Positions 8,157 to 17,163 of a stretch of 64,000 bases of DNA are shown piece after piece; the first letter of the stretch is position 1; the number at the start of each line of letters is the position of its first letter. Under the pieces are notes generated by a model. It saw only the letters and a list, made by a program, of their open reading frames with translations. It was not told the DNA's origin and searched no databases. The DNA comes from Asaia bogorensis (GTDB taxonomy: Bacteria; Pseudomonadota; Alphaproteobacteria; Acetobacterales; Acetobacteraceae): the NCBI GenBank assembly GCA_945897825.1, contig CAMDGX010000010.1:1-64000 (forward strand), in the 5' to 3' direction. Position numbers and translations under genes: made by a program.

Positions 8157-8663
8157 CTAGAGGCCCGGATGGGGCCGGGAAGTGGCCGGCGGGAGGAAGT
8201 CTGGCATCGGCGGGGGATGGGCGATGGCGGGCGGGATGAATGCCGGGGTGGTGTCCTCGGGCTCGGCCGCGATGGCGGCAGGCGCCTCAGGCCCAGGGGC
8301 GGGAAGCTCGGGGGCGGGAAGCTCGGGCGGCGTGGAAACGGGATCGGCGGAGGCAAGCGGCAGGGGCTTGTTGCTGAAGGGGTCGTCGAAGGCGGAGCGG
8401 ATGCTGCCGTCCTTGTCGATTTCCTTCTCCAGCGCGCCCTTGATGTCGAAGTTGCGGATCTCGTTGATCTGGTTGCGGACCTCGCTGAGGTTCGCGTCGC
8501 GGACCATGTCGTCGACATGGGTCTGGAACTCGCCGGCCATGCGCCGGGCGCGGCGGACGAAATCGCCGACACCCTTGATTGCGCCGGGCAGGTCCTTCGG
8601 CCCGATGACGAGCAGCGCCACCACGCCGATGACGGCGAGTTCGGTCCATGCGAAGTCAAACAT
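8157..8663 (-). CDS. tatB: Sec-independent translocase subunit TatB
   Basis: A 168-aa protein with one N-terminal membrane helix (MFDFAWTELAVIGVVALLVI, residues 1-20), the conserved GPKDLP hinge, then an amphipathic helix (GDFVRRARRMAGEFQTHVDD) and a Pro/Ala-rich tail from about residue 100. The length and N-terminal phenylalanine/glutamate pattern fit TatB rather than TatA. It partners TatC in recognising Tat substrates. No tatA is present between it and scpB, where alphaproteobacteria often carry it. Confidence 0.94.
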   Translation of the reverse strand: MFDFAWTELAVIGVVALLVIGPKDLPGAIKGVGDFVRRARRMAGEFQTHVDDMVRDANLSEVRNQINEIRNFDIKGALEKEIDKDGSIRSAFDDPFSNKPLPLASADPVSTPPELPAPELPAPGPEAPAAIAAEPEDTTPAFIPPAIAHPPPMPDFLPPATSRPHPGL

Positions 8664-8746
8664 GGCGACAACAGGGGCTGCGAAACGGCGGAACCATGGG
8701 GCGTTCTGCTAGCAGGAAACGGGGCGGGTGGGAAACCGGCACGCGA

Positions 8747-9415
8747 TCATGAGGCCGGGTCGGCTTTCTCGTCCGGGGCATCGGGGGCCGGGGGCGGTGG
8801 GGGCTCGCCGTCGGCCGGTTGCGGGCCGGACTGCTGCGGGTCGGGGATGAGCATGGCGGGTTCGACCAGCAGGTCCTCGCGGCGCGGCAGGTCGCGCAGG
8901 GATTGCAGACCGAACTGGGACAGGAAGGCCGGGGTGGTGCCCCAGAGGGTGGGACGGCCCGGCGTTTCCTTTCGGCCGCGCGGGACCACCAGGTCGGCTT
9001 CGAGCAGCTGGTCGAGCGTTCCCTGGCCGAGGGCGGCGCCGCGCAGCTCCTCGATCTCGGGGCGGGTTACCGGCTGGTGGTAGGCGATGATCGCCAGCGT
9101 TTCCATGGCGACGCGGGGCAGCCGGCGCGGGACCTGAACGACGCGGCGCAGCTTCGGCGCGAGATCGGGGGCGGTGCGGAACTGCCAGCCGCCGCCGACC
9201 TCGACCAGCTCGACGCCGCGGCCGGCATAGCGGGCGCGCAGGGATGCGAGCACGGCGTCGGAATCGGCGCCGACCGGCAGAAGCTGGCCGAGTTGGCGGG
9301 GGGTGACGGGGGCGGTGGCGGCGAAGACCATGGCCTCGGCGAGACGGAGCAGCGCCTCGGCATCCAGAGCGGGGTCTGGCGCGGATTCGGGGACGGGGTC
9401 GGGGTCGTCAGGCAT
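8747..9415 (-). CDS. scpB: segregation and condensation protein ScpB
   Basis: A 222-aa protein with the tandem winged-helix core of ScpB: LDAEALLRLAEAMVFAATAP at the start, then RVAMETLAIIAYHQPVTRPE, the most conserved stretch, and RGRKETPGRPTLWGTTPAFL near residue 165. It acts with SMC and ScpA in chromosome condensation and segregation. It overlaps the scpA 3' end by 8 bp. The final 45 residues are a Pro/Asp-rich tail of no recognised function. Confidence 0.95.
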   Translation of the reverse strand: MPDDPDPVPESAPDPALDAEALLRLAEAMVFAATAPVTPRQLGQLLPVGADSDAVLASLRARYAGRGVELVEVGGGWQFRTAPDLAPKLRRVVQVPRRLPRVAMETLAIIAYHQPVTRPEIEELRGAALGQGTLDQLLEADLVVPRGRKETPGRPTLWGTTPAFLSQFGLQSLRDLPRREDLLVEPAMLIPDPQQSGPQPADGEPPPPPAPDAPDEKADPAS

Positions 9416-10250
9416 GGGCGGGGGGCTCGTTGGGGGACTCGGGCGCGATGTCGCCGCGGCGGATGTGGATCGGGCCGAACTCCTGTTCCTGGCGCAGGCG
9501 GATGGCGCCGCCGCGGGCCATCTCCAGCCCGGCGAGCAGGGTGGAGGAAAGGGCGGCGCGGCGCTCCAGCGGGGTGCCGGTCATCTCGGGCAGGAATTGT
9601 TCCAGTGTGGCCCAGTCTGGCAGGTTGCCGACCAGCAGCGCGAGGCGGCTCAGCGCGTCCTTGACGGTCCAGACGGTCAGCGCCTGGGGGCGGTAGCGGC
9701 GACGGGCGCCGGCGCGGCGCATGGCGGCGAGGTAGGCGCGCAACAGGCCGGGGATATCGAGCGCGAGCTTCGAGCGGTCGGTGTCGACAAGGTCCTCGGG
9801 CAGGCCGCGGATGAAGACGTCGTGTCCAAGCTGGGGGCGGGCGCCGAGCCAGGCGGCGGCCAATCGCATCGCTTGGAGGGTGCGCAGGCGCTCGGCCAGT
9901 GTCTCGGCCGCGGTCTCGGCCTCCTCGGCGGCCTCGTGGCCCTTGGGGAGCAGCAGGCGGGATTTCAGCCAAGTGAGCCAGGCGGCCATCACCAGCCAGT
10001 CGGCGGCCAGTTCCAGGCGGATCTTCCGCGCGCCCTCGATGACGGCGAGGTACTGCTCGACCAGGGCGAGGATGGAGATGCGGGCGAGGTCGAGCTTTTG
10101 GGCGCGGGCGAGTTCGAGCAGCAGGTCGAGCGGGCCCTCGAAGCCGTCGAGGCGCAGGAGGAGCATGTCCTCCGGCGAGACGGGCAACTCGCCCTGGGCG
10201 GGCGGCTCCGGGGGGGCGTCAGGTGCCGCCGAAGGCGGGTCAGAAGTCAT
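9408..10250 (-). CDS. scpA: segregation and condensation protein ScpA
   Basis: A 280-aa kleisin-family protein that bridges the SMC heads. The hallmark LRLDGFEGPLDLLLELARAQ and KLDLARISILALVEQYL lie near residues 30-70, followed by the AADWLVMAAWLTWLKSRLLL helix. The ATG at 10250 was chosen because the family core starts about 30 residues later and nothing further upstream resembles ScpA. It overlaps the end of the M50 protease gene by 11 bp, suggesting coupled translation. Confidence 0.94.
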   Translation of the reverse strand: MTSDPPSAAPDAPPEPPAQGELPVSPEDMLLLRLDGFEGPLDLLLELARAQKLDLARISILALVEQYLAVIEGARKIRLELAADWLVMAAWLTWLKSRLLLPKGHEAAEEAETAAETLAERLRTLQAMRLAAAWLGARPQLGHDVFIRGLPEDLVDTDRSKLALDIPGLLRAYLAAMRRAGARRRYRPQALTVWTVKDALSRLALLVGNLPDWATLEQFLPEMTGTPLERRAALSSTLLAGLEMARGGAIRLRQEQEFGPIHIRRGDIAPESPNEPPAHA

Positions 10251-10989
10251 GGAGCAGGAACCGACTGTAGGTTTCCGGCAGGGGCAGGTGTGACAGCATC
10301 CAGCCGGCGGCGTCCACCAGGAGCATGCGCACGGGGTCGAACGGAATGCCGAGGTCGCGCAGCAGCATCGGCAGCAGGAACAGCAGGGCGAGCACGATGA
10401 AGATGCCGGCGCGTTCCAGCCGGGCCCAGGCCATGGCAAGGCGGTAGGGCAGGATGCCGACCATGATGCGGCCGCCGTCGAGGGGGGGGATCGGCAGCAG
10501 GTTGAAGAGGCCGAGCAGGATGTTGAACATGATGAAGGAGATGGCGAACTGCACGGCCAGCAGCATCGGCATGCCGCGTTCGGCACCCTGGAGGTTCAGC
10601 ATCGCGCCGATGGTCCGGATCGGGTCGTCGTCCAGATGCAGGGCCAGCGCAGTCAGGGCGGCGAGGACGAAGTTGATCGCCGGGCCGGCCATGGCCACCA
10701 GCATCATGCCGCGGCGCGGATCGCGGAAGCGCCAGGGATCGACCGGCACCGGCTTGGCCCAGCCAAACATGAAGCGGCTGCCGGTGAGGCTGCTGAGGAT
10801 CAGCAACACGCCCGGGACGATCAGCGTGCCGACGCGGTCGACATGGGCGATGGGGTTCAGGGTCAGGCGGCCCTGGCGGCGTGCGGTGTCGTCGCCCAGG
10901 GCCAGCGCCGCGTAGCCGTGCGCCACCTCGTGCAGCACGATCGCCGCGATGGCGGCCAGCAGCGACAGGATGATGCCTTGGATGTCCAC
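10240..10989 (-). CDS. site-2 protease-type M50 membrane metallopeptidase
   Basis: About 249 aa from GTG 10989. The zinc site HEVAHGYAALALGDDTARRQ appears near residue 18, right after the first membrane helix, and the second metal motif NLLPIPPLDGG lies near residue 170. Five to six hydrophobic segments place it in the inner membrane. The class (short S2P, no PDZ domain) is widespread and mostly uncharacterised; it cleaves membrane-buried peptide bonds. An upstream GTG at 11040 would add 17 residues, but relatives begin close to the DIQGIILSL segment. It is embedded between nagZ and scpA. Confidence 0.9.
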   Translation of the reverse strand: MDIQGIILSLLAAIAAIVLHEVAHGYAALALGDDTARRQGRLTLNPIAHVDRVGTLIVPGVLLILSSLTGSRFMFGWAKPVPVDPWRFRDPRRGMMLVAMAGPAINFVLAALTALALHLDDDPIRTIGAMLNLQGAERGMPMLLAVQFAISFIMFNILLGLFNLLPIPPLDGGRIMVGILPYRLAMAWARLERAGIFIVLALLFLLPMLLRDLGIPFDPVRMLLVDAAGWMLSHLPLPETYSRFLLHDF

Positions 10990-11076
10990 GAATGCGTTCC
11001 GCCGCGGCAGGGTGCCGCCCGGCGGTAAGTATACCAGCACGGGCGGGACGCAAGGCCAGGGCGCCGGGGCCGTGGA

Positions 11077-12081
11077 TCAGGCGCCGGCGACGAGACGGGC
11101 GCGCTCGGCGGCCAGTGCGGGTTCGTCGAGGGCGATGCGGCGGGCGGCGGCAGCGGCGCGGGCGGTGGCCATGCGGGCTCTGGCGGGATCGGTCAACGCT
11201 GGGACCGCGCCCAGCACGGCGGCGGTGCCTTCGAGGTCGCCGGGGCAGTAGAGGGCGAGGTCGCAGCCCGCCGCGAGTGCGGCCGTGGCGCGCGATGCCG
11301 GAGGTCCGTCGAGCGCGTGCATGGCGAGGTCGTCGCTGACCAGCACGCCGCGGAAGCCGAGGCGGCCGCGGATGACCTGTTCGATGATGGTGGGGGAGAG
11401 GGTGGCGGGGCGCCCCTGATCCCAGGCCGGGTAGAGGATGTGGGAGGTCATCAGCCAGGGCAGGTCGGCGTTGGCGGCGAAGGGGAGCAGGTCGGCGTCC
11501 ATGTCGTTTGCCGCGACCGTGGGCAACGCCTCGTGCGAATCGACCGTGGCGCGGCCGTGGCCGGGGGCGTGCTTGCCGACCGGCTGGATTCCCGCGGCGA
11601 GCAGGCCGGCGGCCATGGCGCGGGCCATGCGGGCGACCTCGGCGGGGTCCTCGGCGAAGGCGCGGTCGCCGATGACTTCGCTGGCGCCGGGCACGCGGCG
11701 GTCGAGCACCGGGGCGCAGATAGTGTCGAAGCCGGCCTCGGCGCATTGCCGGCCGATCAGGGCGCCCTGGAGAAAGGCGGCGCGCAGGGCCAGCGGCGGC
11801 GGGAGGCCACCGATCGCGCCGCACGGGGGATGGGCGCGCCAGTGCGGCGGGCGCAGGCGCGCGACACGGCCGCCCTCCTGGTCGAGCATCGTGACCGCGC
11901 CGGGGGGGAGGGTCGCGCGCAGGGCGGCGATGAGCAGCCGGAGCTGGATGGGGGTTTCGATGTTGCGGCGGAACAGGATCACGCCGGCGGGGGGATGCGT
12001 GCGCAGCAGGGCGGCTTCCTCCGGCAGGAGGGTGGGGCCGACGATGCCGACGATGGCGGCGCGGGTGTTGGCGGGGAGCAT
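11077..12081 (-). CDS. nagZ: beta-N-acetylhexosaminidase NagZ (family GH3)
   Basis: A 334-aa cytoplasmic glycosidase that removes GlcNAc from muropeptide fragments during cell-wall recycling. The diagnostic loop reads GKHAPGHGRATVDSH (about residues 165-180), with the catalytic Asp-His dyad DSH, and the nucleophile aspartate sits in VLVSDDLAMHAL near residue 248. MLDQEGGRVARLRPP matches the substrate-binding region. It follows the SPOR gene in the usual alphaproteobacterial order, but here two unrelated genes stand between them. Confidence 0.96.
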   Translation of the reverse strand: MLPANTRAAIVGIVGPTLLPEEAALLRTHPPAGVILFRRNIETPIQLRLLIAALRATLPPGAVTMLDQEGGRVARLRPPHWRAHPPCGAIGGLPPPLALRAAFLQGALIGRQCAEAGFDTICAPVLDRRVPGASEVIGDRAFAEDPAEVARMARAMAAGLLAAGIQPVGKHAPGHGRATVDSHEALPTVAANDMDADLLPFAANADLPWLMTSHILYPAWDQGRPATLSPTIIEQVIRGRLGFRGVLVSDDLAMHALDGPPASRATAALAAGCDLALYCPGDLEGTAAVLGAVPALTDPARARMATARAAAAARRIALDEPALAAERARLVAGA

Positions 12082-12144
12082 GCGTGAGGCTTAGCAACGC
12101 GCGCCGGGGTGGCATAGTGGGGGGAAACGCACGGAGACGCCGCC

Positions 12145-13569
12145 ATGACCAGCTTGCCGAGCCGCCTGATCGAGCTGACCGCGATGGAGGCGGTGGGGCT
12201 GCTCCGCGCCGGGAAGGTCTCGCCGGCGGAACTGGTGGACGCTTCGGCGGCGCGGATCGCGGAGGTGGAGCCGGCGGTGAACGCGTTGCCGATCCTGTGC
12301 CTGGAGCGGGCGCGGGCGCAGGCCGGCACCGTGGGTACCGGCGCCGGACCTGGCTGGCTGGGCGGGTTGCCGGTTTCGGTGAAGGATTTAGATGAGGTGG
12401 CGGGGGTACGGCACACGATGGGCGGGTCGGTGCTGTTCGAGAACGTGGTCTCCACGGTGTCCAGCCCGATGGTGCAGGTGCTGGAGGGCAATGGAGGGAT
12501 TCCGGTCGGGAAATCGAACTCGCCGGAGTTCGGGTTCAATGCCTCGACGATCAACGCGCTGCATGGACCGACGCGCAACCCCTACGACCTGCGGCTGACG
12601 GTGGGCGGTTCCTCCGGCGGAGCGGCGGCGAGCGTGGCGACAGGGGAGGTCTGGCTGGCGACGGGGTCGGACCTCGGCTCCTCGATCCGGCTGCCGGCGG
12701 CGTTCTGCGGGGTTGTCGGGCTGCGGCCCTCGCCGGGACGGGTGCCGCGGGGGCGGCGGGGGATGCCGTTCAGCACGCTGCCGGTGCTGGGTCCGATCGC
12801 GCGGACGGTGGGCGACGTGGCGCTGGGGCTGGAGGCGATGGTGGGGGAGGTTTGGAGCGATCCGCTGAGCCTGCCGTCCCGTCCCGGGGAGTTCTCCGCA
12901 GCGGTCGCGCGGCCGGTCGGTCCGGCGCGGGTGGCATGGTCGGCCGACCTGGGGGTGTCGCCCGTGGACCCGGAGATCGCGTCGATCTGCGCGGCTGCGG
13001 TGGCGCGGTTCGCGGAGGCGGGAGCCGTGGTGGAGGAGGCTTGCCCAGACCTGGCGCAGGCGGTGGAAGTGTTCCATGCCATCAGGGGGGTGAACCACCT
13101 GGCGGCGTTCGATCCGCTGGTGGCAGCCGAGGGCGAGCGGGTGATCCCGGAGATCCACGAGAGTCTCGCGCGTGCCCGCCGCGTGCCGATCGAGCGGTTC
13201 GCCTGGGCGGAGCGGGAGCGGGCGGCCATGTTCGGGCGGCTGATGGACTTCTTCGAGACGCACGACGTGCTTGTGTGCCCCGCAGCAGTGATGAAGCCGT
13301 TTCCGGCGCAGTGGCGGCGGGTGGACCGGCTTGGGAACCACCAGTTCGACAGCTACATCGACTGGATCGCCATCACGTTCGCGATCTCGCTGCTGGGGGT
13401 GCCGGTGCTGTCGCTGCCGGTCGGGTTCACTTCGGAGGGGCTGCCGGTGGGGGTGCAGATCATCGGGCGGCCGCGCGGGGATGCGGCGGTGCTGGCGGCG
13501 GGCGCGGTGCTGGAGCAGGTGATCGGGGCGAAGGGGCGGGTGCCGGTCAGCCCGCGAGCAGCAGCATGA
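12145..13569 (+). CDS. amidase (amidase-signature family)
   Basis: A 474-aa amidase-signature enzyme. The Ser-cisSer-Lys triad can be assigned as Lys80 (LPVSVKDLDE), Ser156 in VGGSSGGAAASVATG and Ser180 in GSDLGSSIRLPA. It hydrolyses amide bonds of an unknown substrate in the cytoplasm; it is not GatA because no gatB or gatC neighbours it. It is divergent from nagZ and its 3' end overlaps the convergent EamA transporter gene by 23 bp. With that transporter it interrupts the conserved SPOR-nagZ linkage. Confidence 0.9.
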   Translation: MTSLPSRLIELTAMEAVGLLRAGKVSPAELVDASAARIAEVEPAVNALPILCLERARAQAGTVGTGAGPGWLGGLPVSVKDLDEVAGVRHTMGGSVLFENVVSTVSSPMVQVLEGNGGIPVGKSNSPEFGFNASTINALHGPTRNPYDLRLTVGGSSGGAAASVATGEVWLATGSDLGSSIRLPAAFCGVVGLRPSPGRVPRGRRGMPFSTLPVLGPIARTVGDVALGLEAMVGEVWSDPLSLPSRPGEFSAAVARPVGPARVAWSADLGVSPVDPEIASICAAAVARFAEAGAVVEEACPDLAQAVEVFHAIRGVNHLAAFDPLVAAEGERVIPEIHESLARARRVPIERFAWAERERAAMFGRLMDFFETHDVLVCPAAVMKPFPAQWRRVDRLGNHQFDSYIDWIAITFAISLLGVPVLSLPVGFTSEGLPVGVQIIGRPRGDAAVLAAGAVLEQVIGAKGRVPVSPRAAA

Positions 13570-14407
13570 CACCGGCGACCGTGGCGGCGATGCCGACCCG
13601 GGCGGCTGGCGGCAGCGGGGCGCGGCCGGGCAGGAGACGCACCAGGGCGAGGGTGATCAGCGGGTAGGTGGCAACCAGCGGCGCGACCAGGGCAACCGGG
13701 CCGGCAGCGAGCGCCGCGTAGAGGGTCAGGACAGCACCGCCATTGCACAGTCCGACGCCGGCGAACCAGGCCAGGGCGGCGGCAGACGGTCGCGCAGCGC
13801 GTGTGGTGGCGATGACCACGAACGCGGAAACGGCGTACCCGATCGCGGCGGCGGCGAGCGGGCTCGGCCAGAAGGCGAGGCCCCATTGGGTGACAGGCTG
13901 CACCAGGCCGCGGATGGCGGCGGCGGCGAGCGGCAGGAGGGCCGCGGCCAACGGCCACGCCCCGTCGGTCCCGCGGGCCAGGGAGATCGCGGCGACGCCG
14001 GTGGCAATCGCGCCGAGGCCCACGGCCTGGGCCGGGCTGGGGACCTGCGCGAGCAGCAGCAGGGCGCCGAGCACGGCGAAGACCGGGGCGAGATTGCCAA
14101 GCGCGCCCGCGAGATTCGGACCGAGTCGTCGATTCGCCTCAAAGGTCAGCCGCGTGACGGCGACGGGAAAGACCAGACCGACTGCGGCGAAGATCGCGGC
14201 GCCACGCCAATCGGCCGTGCGGATGGTGGCGCCGGCCGGGGCGATGAGCACCAGGAACAGGGCGACACCGCCAAGGAGCGCGCCGGAGGCGAGGATGCTG
14301 ACGCGGGCACCTGCTGCCGGCGGGGCGTGGCGCAGGGCGAACTGGGTGACGACGAGGGCGGCGCCAAACTGGCAGGCGGCCAGCAGGGCCAGGAGGACCG
14401 GCGCCAT
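13547..14407 (-). CDS. EamA/DMT-family transporter
   Basis: A 286-aa inner-membrane protein with about ten hydrophobic helices in two similar halves, as in the drug/metabolite transporter superfamily. The first half starts MAPVLLALLAACQFGAALVV and the second half follows about residue 140. The substrate is unknown; the family exports amino acids, drugs or nucleosides. The ATG at 14407 was chosen because the first helix begins at once. The 3' end overlaps that of the amidase on the other strand. Confidence 0.88.
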   Translation of the reverse strand: MAPVLLALLAACQFGAALVVTQFALRHAPPAAGARVSILASGALLGGVALFLVLIAPAGATIRTADWRGAAIFAAVGLVFPVAVTRLTFEANRRLGPNLAGALGNLAPVFAVLGALLLLAQVPSPAQAVGLGAIATGVAAISLARGTDGAWPLAAALLPLAAAAIRGLVQPVTQWGLAFWPSPLAAAAIGYAVSAFVVIATTRAARPSAAALAWFAGVGLCNGGAVLTLYAALAAGPVALVAPLVATYPLITLALVRLLPGRAPLPPAARVGIAATVAGVMLLLAG

Positions 14408-14433
14408 GCCGTGCGCCAGGCGGGGAAGACAGG

Positions 14434-15321
14434 CTAGAAGCTGGCGACCGTGCAGGTGCCGCCCTTGGCGCGCACACGATCGCAGAAGCCGCGGGCCTGG
14501 GCGGAATCGGCGAATCCACCGGTGCGCAGGCGCCAGATGGTCTTGCCGTCCCGTTCGACGCGGATGACCGCGGGGCGTCGGCCACCGAGCACGTCGGGCA
14601 TGCGCTTCTCCAGCCGGCTCCACTCGCTGTGGGCCGCGCGTTCGGAGCCGACGGCAGCGAGCTGGACCTGCGTGTCGCTGGACGCCGGGGCGGGGCGCGC
14701 GGCCTGGGCGGGGGCTGGCGCGGGCGCCGGTGCCGGTCGGGCTGCCTGGGGGGCGACCTGTGCCTGGGGCACGGGCGCAATGGGGGCCGTGAGGGCAACA
14801 GGCTGGCCGGCCGGGCGCCCGGGGGTCACCGCTGGAGCGGTGGCCTGGGCGGTACTGACCGGGCGCGACGGAGCGGGGGGCGGGGTGGATGCGGTCGCAG
14901 CCTGCGCACGCTCCGCGGCCGCCTTCTCTGCCGCCTGCTTCTCGGCGGAGAGCTTCTCCTCGGCAAGCTTCTCCGCCGCCAGCTTCTCTGCGGCGGCCTT
15001 CTCGGCCTGGGCTCTCAGGGCCTCGGGCTTCGGTGCCTCGGGCGTGGGCGCCAGCGCCTGCCGTCCAGGAGTGGCAGGGTCTTCCAGGTCGGGGCCCTGC
15101 TGGGATTTCTCGGGCTTGATACGCAGCGGCCGGGCATCGGCCTCCACCACCGGTACACCACCGGACTTCCCGCCGGTCAGCGACCAGGCGCCGACCATGA
15201 CAAGCAGCGCGGCGCCGATGCCGCCGGCGATGATGGCCAGCCTTCGCGTATTGGGGTCCATCCCCGGGCGGTGGCGCGGCGTGCGGTATGAGGTGTCGAG
15301 CTCGGCCATCGGACTGCCCAT
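14434..15321 (-). CDS. SPOR-domain cell-division protein
   Basis: A 295-aa bitopic membrane protein. Residues 28-48 form one membrane helix (RLAIIAGGIGAALLVMVGAW). Residues about 100-150 hold an Ala/Glu/Lys periodic stretch (EKLAAEKLAEEKLSAEKQ), then a Pro/Ala linker. The C-terminal 80 residues are a SPOR domain (TQVQLAAVGSERAAHSEWSR to AKGGTCTVASF) that binds denuded peptidoglycan at the division septum. It is directly downstream of argS (31 bp), the usual alphaproteobacterial place. A start at Met5 is also possible. Confidence 0.92.
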   Translation of the reverse strand: MGSPMAELDTSYRTPRHRPGMDPNTRRLAIIAGGIGAALLVMVGAWSLTGGKSGGVPVVEADARPLRIKPEKSQQGPDLEDPATPGRQALAPTPEAPKPEALRAQAEKAAAEKLAAEKLAEEKLSAEKQAAEKAAAERAQAATASTPPPAPSRPVSTAQATAPAVTPGRPAGQPVALTAPIAPVPQAQVAPQAARPAPAPAPAPAQAARPAPASSDTQVQLAAVGSERAAHSEWSRLEKRMPDVLGGRRPAVIRVERDGKTIWRLRTGGFADSAQARGFCDRVRAKGGTCTVASF

Positions 15322-15352
15322 CTTTCGTTCGAGCAGCCCGGTCGGCCGCCCC

Positions 15353-17146
15353 TCAGCGCATTTCTTCGACCGGCGTGACGCCCATGACCGCCAAGCCGGA
15401 CCGGATCACGGTCGCGGTTGCGGCCACCAGGGCGACGCGCGCCAGGGTGTCGGCACGTTGCTCGGCCTGCAGGAACCGCAGTGCAGCATCGTCCCTTCCA
15501 CGGTTCCACAGCATATGAAAGTCGGCCGCTAAATCATAGAGGAAAAACGCAATACGGTGCGGTTCGCGGGCCAGGGCGGCGCCTTCGACAGTGCGCGGCC
15601 AGCTGGCGAGGCGGCGGATCAGGGCAAGTTCGGCTTCGTGACTCAGGCTTTCCAAAGCGACCCCCGCGAGGGCGGCCGGCGCCATGGCCTCCTGCCCGAG
15701 CATGTCCGCGGCCGCGCGCAGCACCGAGCGGCAGCGGGCGTGGGCGTACTGGACATAGAAGACCGGGTTTTCGCGGGTTTGCGCCACCGCCTGGGCGATG
15801 TCGAACTCCATCTGGGCGTCGGACTTGCGGGTGAGCATGGTGAAGCGGACCGCGTCTCGCCCCACTTCGTCGAGCAGGTCGCGCAGGGTGATGAAGGTGC
15901 CCGCGCGCTTCGACATGCGGACGGGCTCGCCGTCCTTGAGCACATGGACGATCTGGCAGAGCACAATGTCGAGCGTGGGGGCGGCGGCGGTGCCGTCGCC
16001 GAGGGCCTTCACGGCGGACTTCATGCGGCTGACATAGCCGCCGTGGTCGGCACCCCAGATGTCGATCATCACCTGGGCGCCGCGACGGACCTTGTCGGCG
16101 TGGTAGGCGATGTCGTTGGCGAAGTAGGTGTTGCTGCCGTCGGATTTGCGCAGCGGACGGTCGACGTCGTCGCCGAATTGGGTGGCGCGGAACAGGGTCT
16201 GCTCGCGGGGTTCCCAGTCGTCCGGTGTCTTGCCCTTGGGCGGTTCGAGGACGCCTTCGTAGATGAGCCCGCGTGCGCGCAGGGTCTCGATCGTGGCGTC
16301 GGCGGCCCCGGCCTCGACCAAGGCGCGCTCGGAGGAAAACACGTCCTGCTCGACGCCGAGCAGGGCGAGGTCTTCGCGGATGGAGGCCATCATCAGTTCG
16401 AGCGTGGTGTCGCGGACGATGGGCAGCCACGTTTCCACCGGCCCGACATGTCCGCCCGGTTCGGCGAGACTGTCGCCGTGGGTGGCCTTCAGCGCCTCGC
16501 CGACCGGGACAAGGTAGTCGCCGCGGTACTGCAGGCCGCCGGGGACCATCTGGGCGTATTCGTCCTCGGTGAGCGGCGTGCCGATAGCCTGGAGGTAGCG
16601 CCAGTAGGCGGCCCAGGCCAGGGCCAGGACCTGGTTGCCGGCATCGTTGATGTAGTACTCCTTGGTGACCGCGAAGCCGGCCTTGGCAAGGAGGTTCGCG
16701 AGCGCGTCGCCGACCACGGCGCCACGGCAGTGGCCGATATGCATCGGGCCGGTGGGGTTGGCGGAAACGTATTCGACGTTCACGCGCACCCCCTGCCCCA
16801 CCGTGCCGTCGCCATACGACTCGCCCTGGGCGAGGATGGCGGGAACTTGGGCACGCCAGGTGGATTCGGCGAGTCGAAGATTGACGAATCCAGGCCCGGC
16901 GACGGCAGCCTCAGCAATGTCGGGGTCATCGCGCAGGCGGGCGACAAGGGCATTCGCGATCTCCTGCGGTTTGCGGCCCGCCGGCTTGGCCACGACCATC
17001 GCCGCGTTGGTGGCCATGTCGCCGTGGGCCTGCTCGCGCGTCGGTGTCACCTCGACGCGGGCCAGAGCATCGGGCGGCAGGCCGGGAAGATCGGCGCGCA
17101 GGGCGGCCAGCACGCGATCGCGTAGGGCGGAGAACAGGTTCGTCAT
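15353..17146 (-). CDS. argS: arginyl-tRNA synthetase
   Basis: A 597-aa class I synthetase that charges tRNA-Arg. The N-terminal Add-1 domain is followed by the HIGH-type motif in ANPTGPMHIGHCRG (about residues 129-142). The C-terminal half carries VRMSKRAGTFITLRDL and ends with the helical DALR anticodon-binding domain (DLAADFHMLWNRG, VMGVTPVEEM). Length is normal. It is flanked by dgt upstream and the SPOR gene downstream on the same strand. Confidence 0.98.
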   Translation of the reverse strand: MTNLFSALRDRVLAALRADLPGLPPDALARVEVTPTREQAHGDMATNAAMVVAKPAGRKPQEIANALVARLRDDPDIAEAAVAGPGFVNLRLAESTWRAQVPAILAQGESYGDGTVGQGVRVNVEYVSANPTGPMHIGHCRGAVVGDALANLLAKAGFAVTKEYYINDAGNQVLALAWAAYWRYLQAIGTPLTEDEYAQMVPGGLQYRGDYLVPVGEALKATHGDSLAEPGGHVGPVETWLPIVRDTTLELMMASIREDLALLGVEQDVFSSERALVEAGAADATIETLRARGLIYEGVLEPPKGKTPDDWEPREQTLFRATQFGDDVDRPLRKSDGSNTYFANDIAYHADKVRRGAQVMIDIWGADHGGYVSRMKSAVKALGDGTAAAPTLDIVLCQIVHVLKDGEPVRMSKRAGTFITLRDLLDEVGRDAVRFTMLTRKSDAQMEFDIAQAVAQTRENPVFYVQYAHARCRSVLRAAADMLGQEAMAPAALAGVALESLSHEAELALIRRLASWPRTVEGAALAREPHRIAFFLYDLAADFHMLWNRGRDDAALRFLQAEQRADTLARVALVAATATVIRSGLAVMGVTPVEEMR

Positions 17147-17163
17147 CGGGGTTCCAGACGTCG

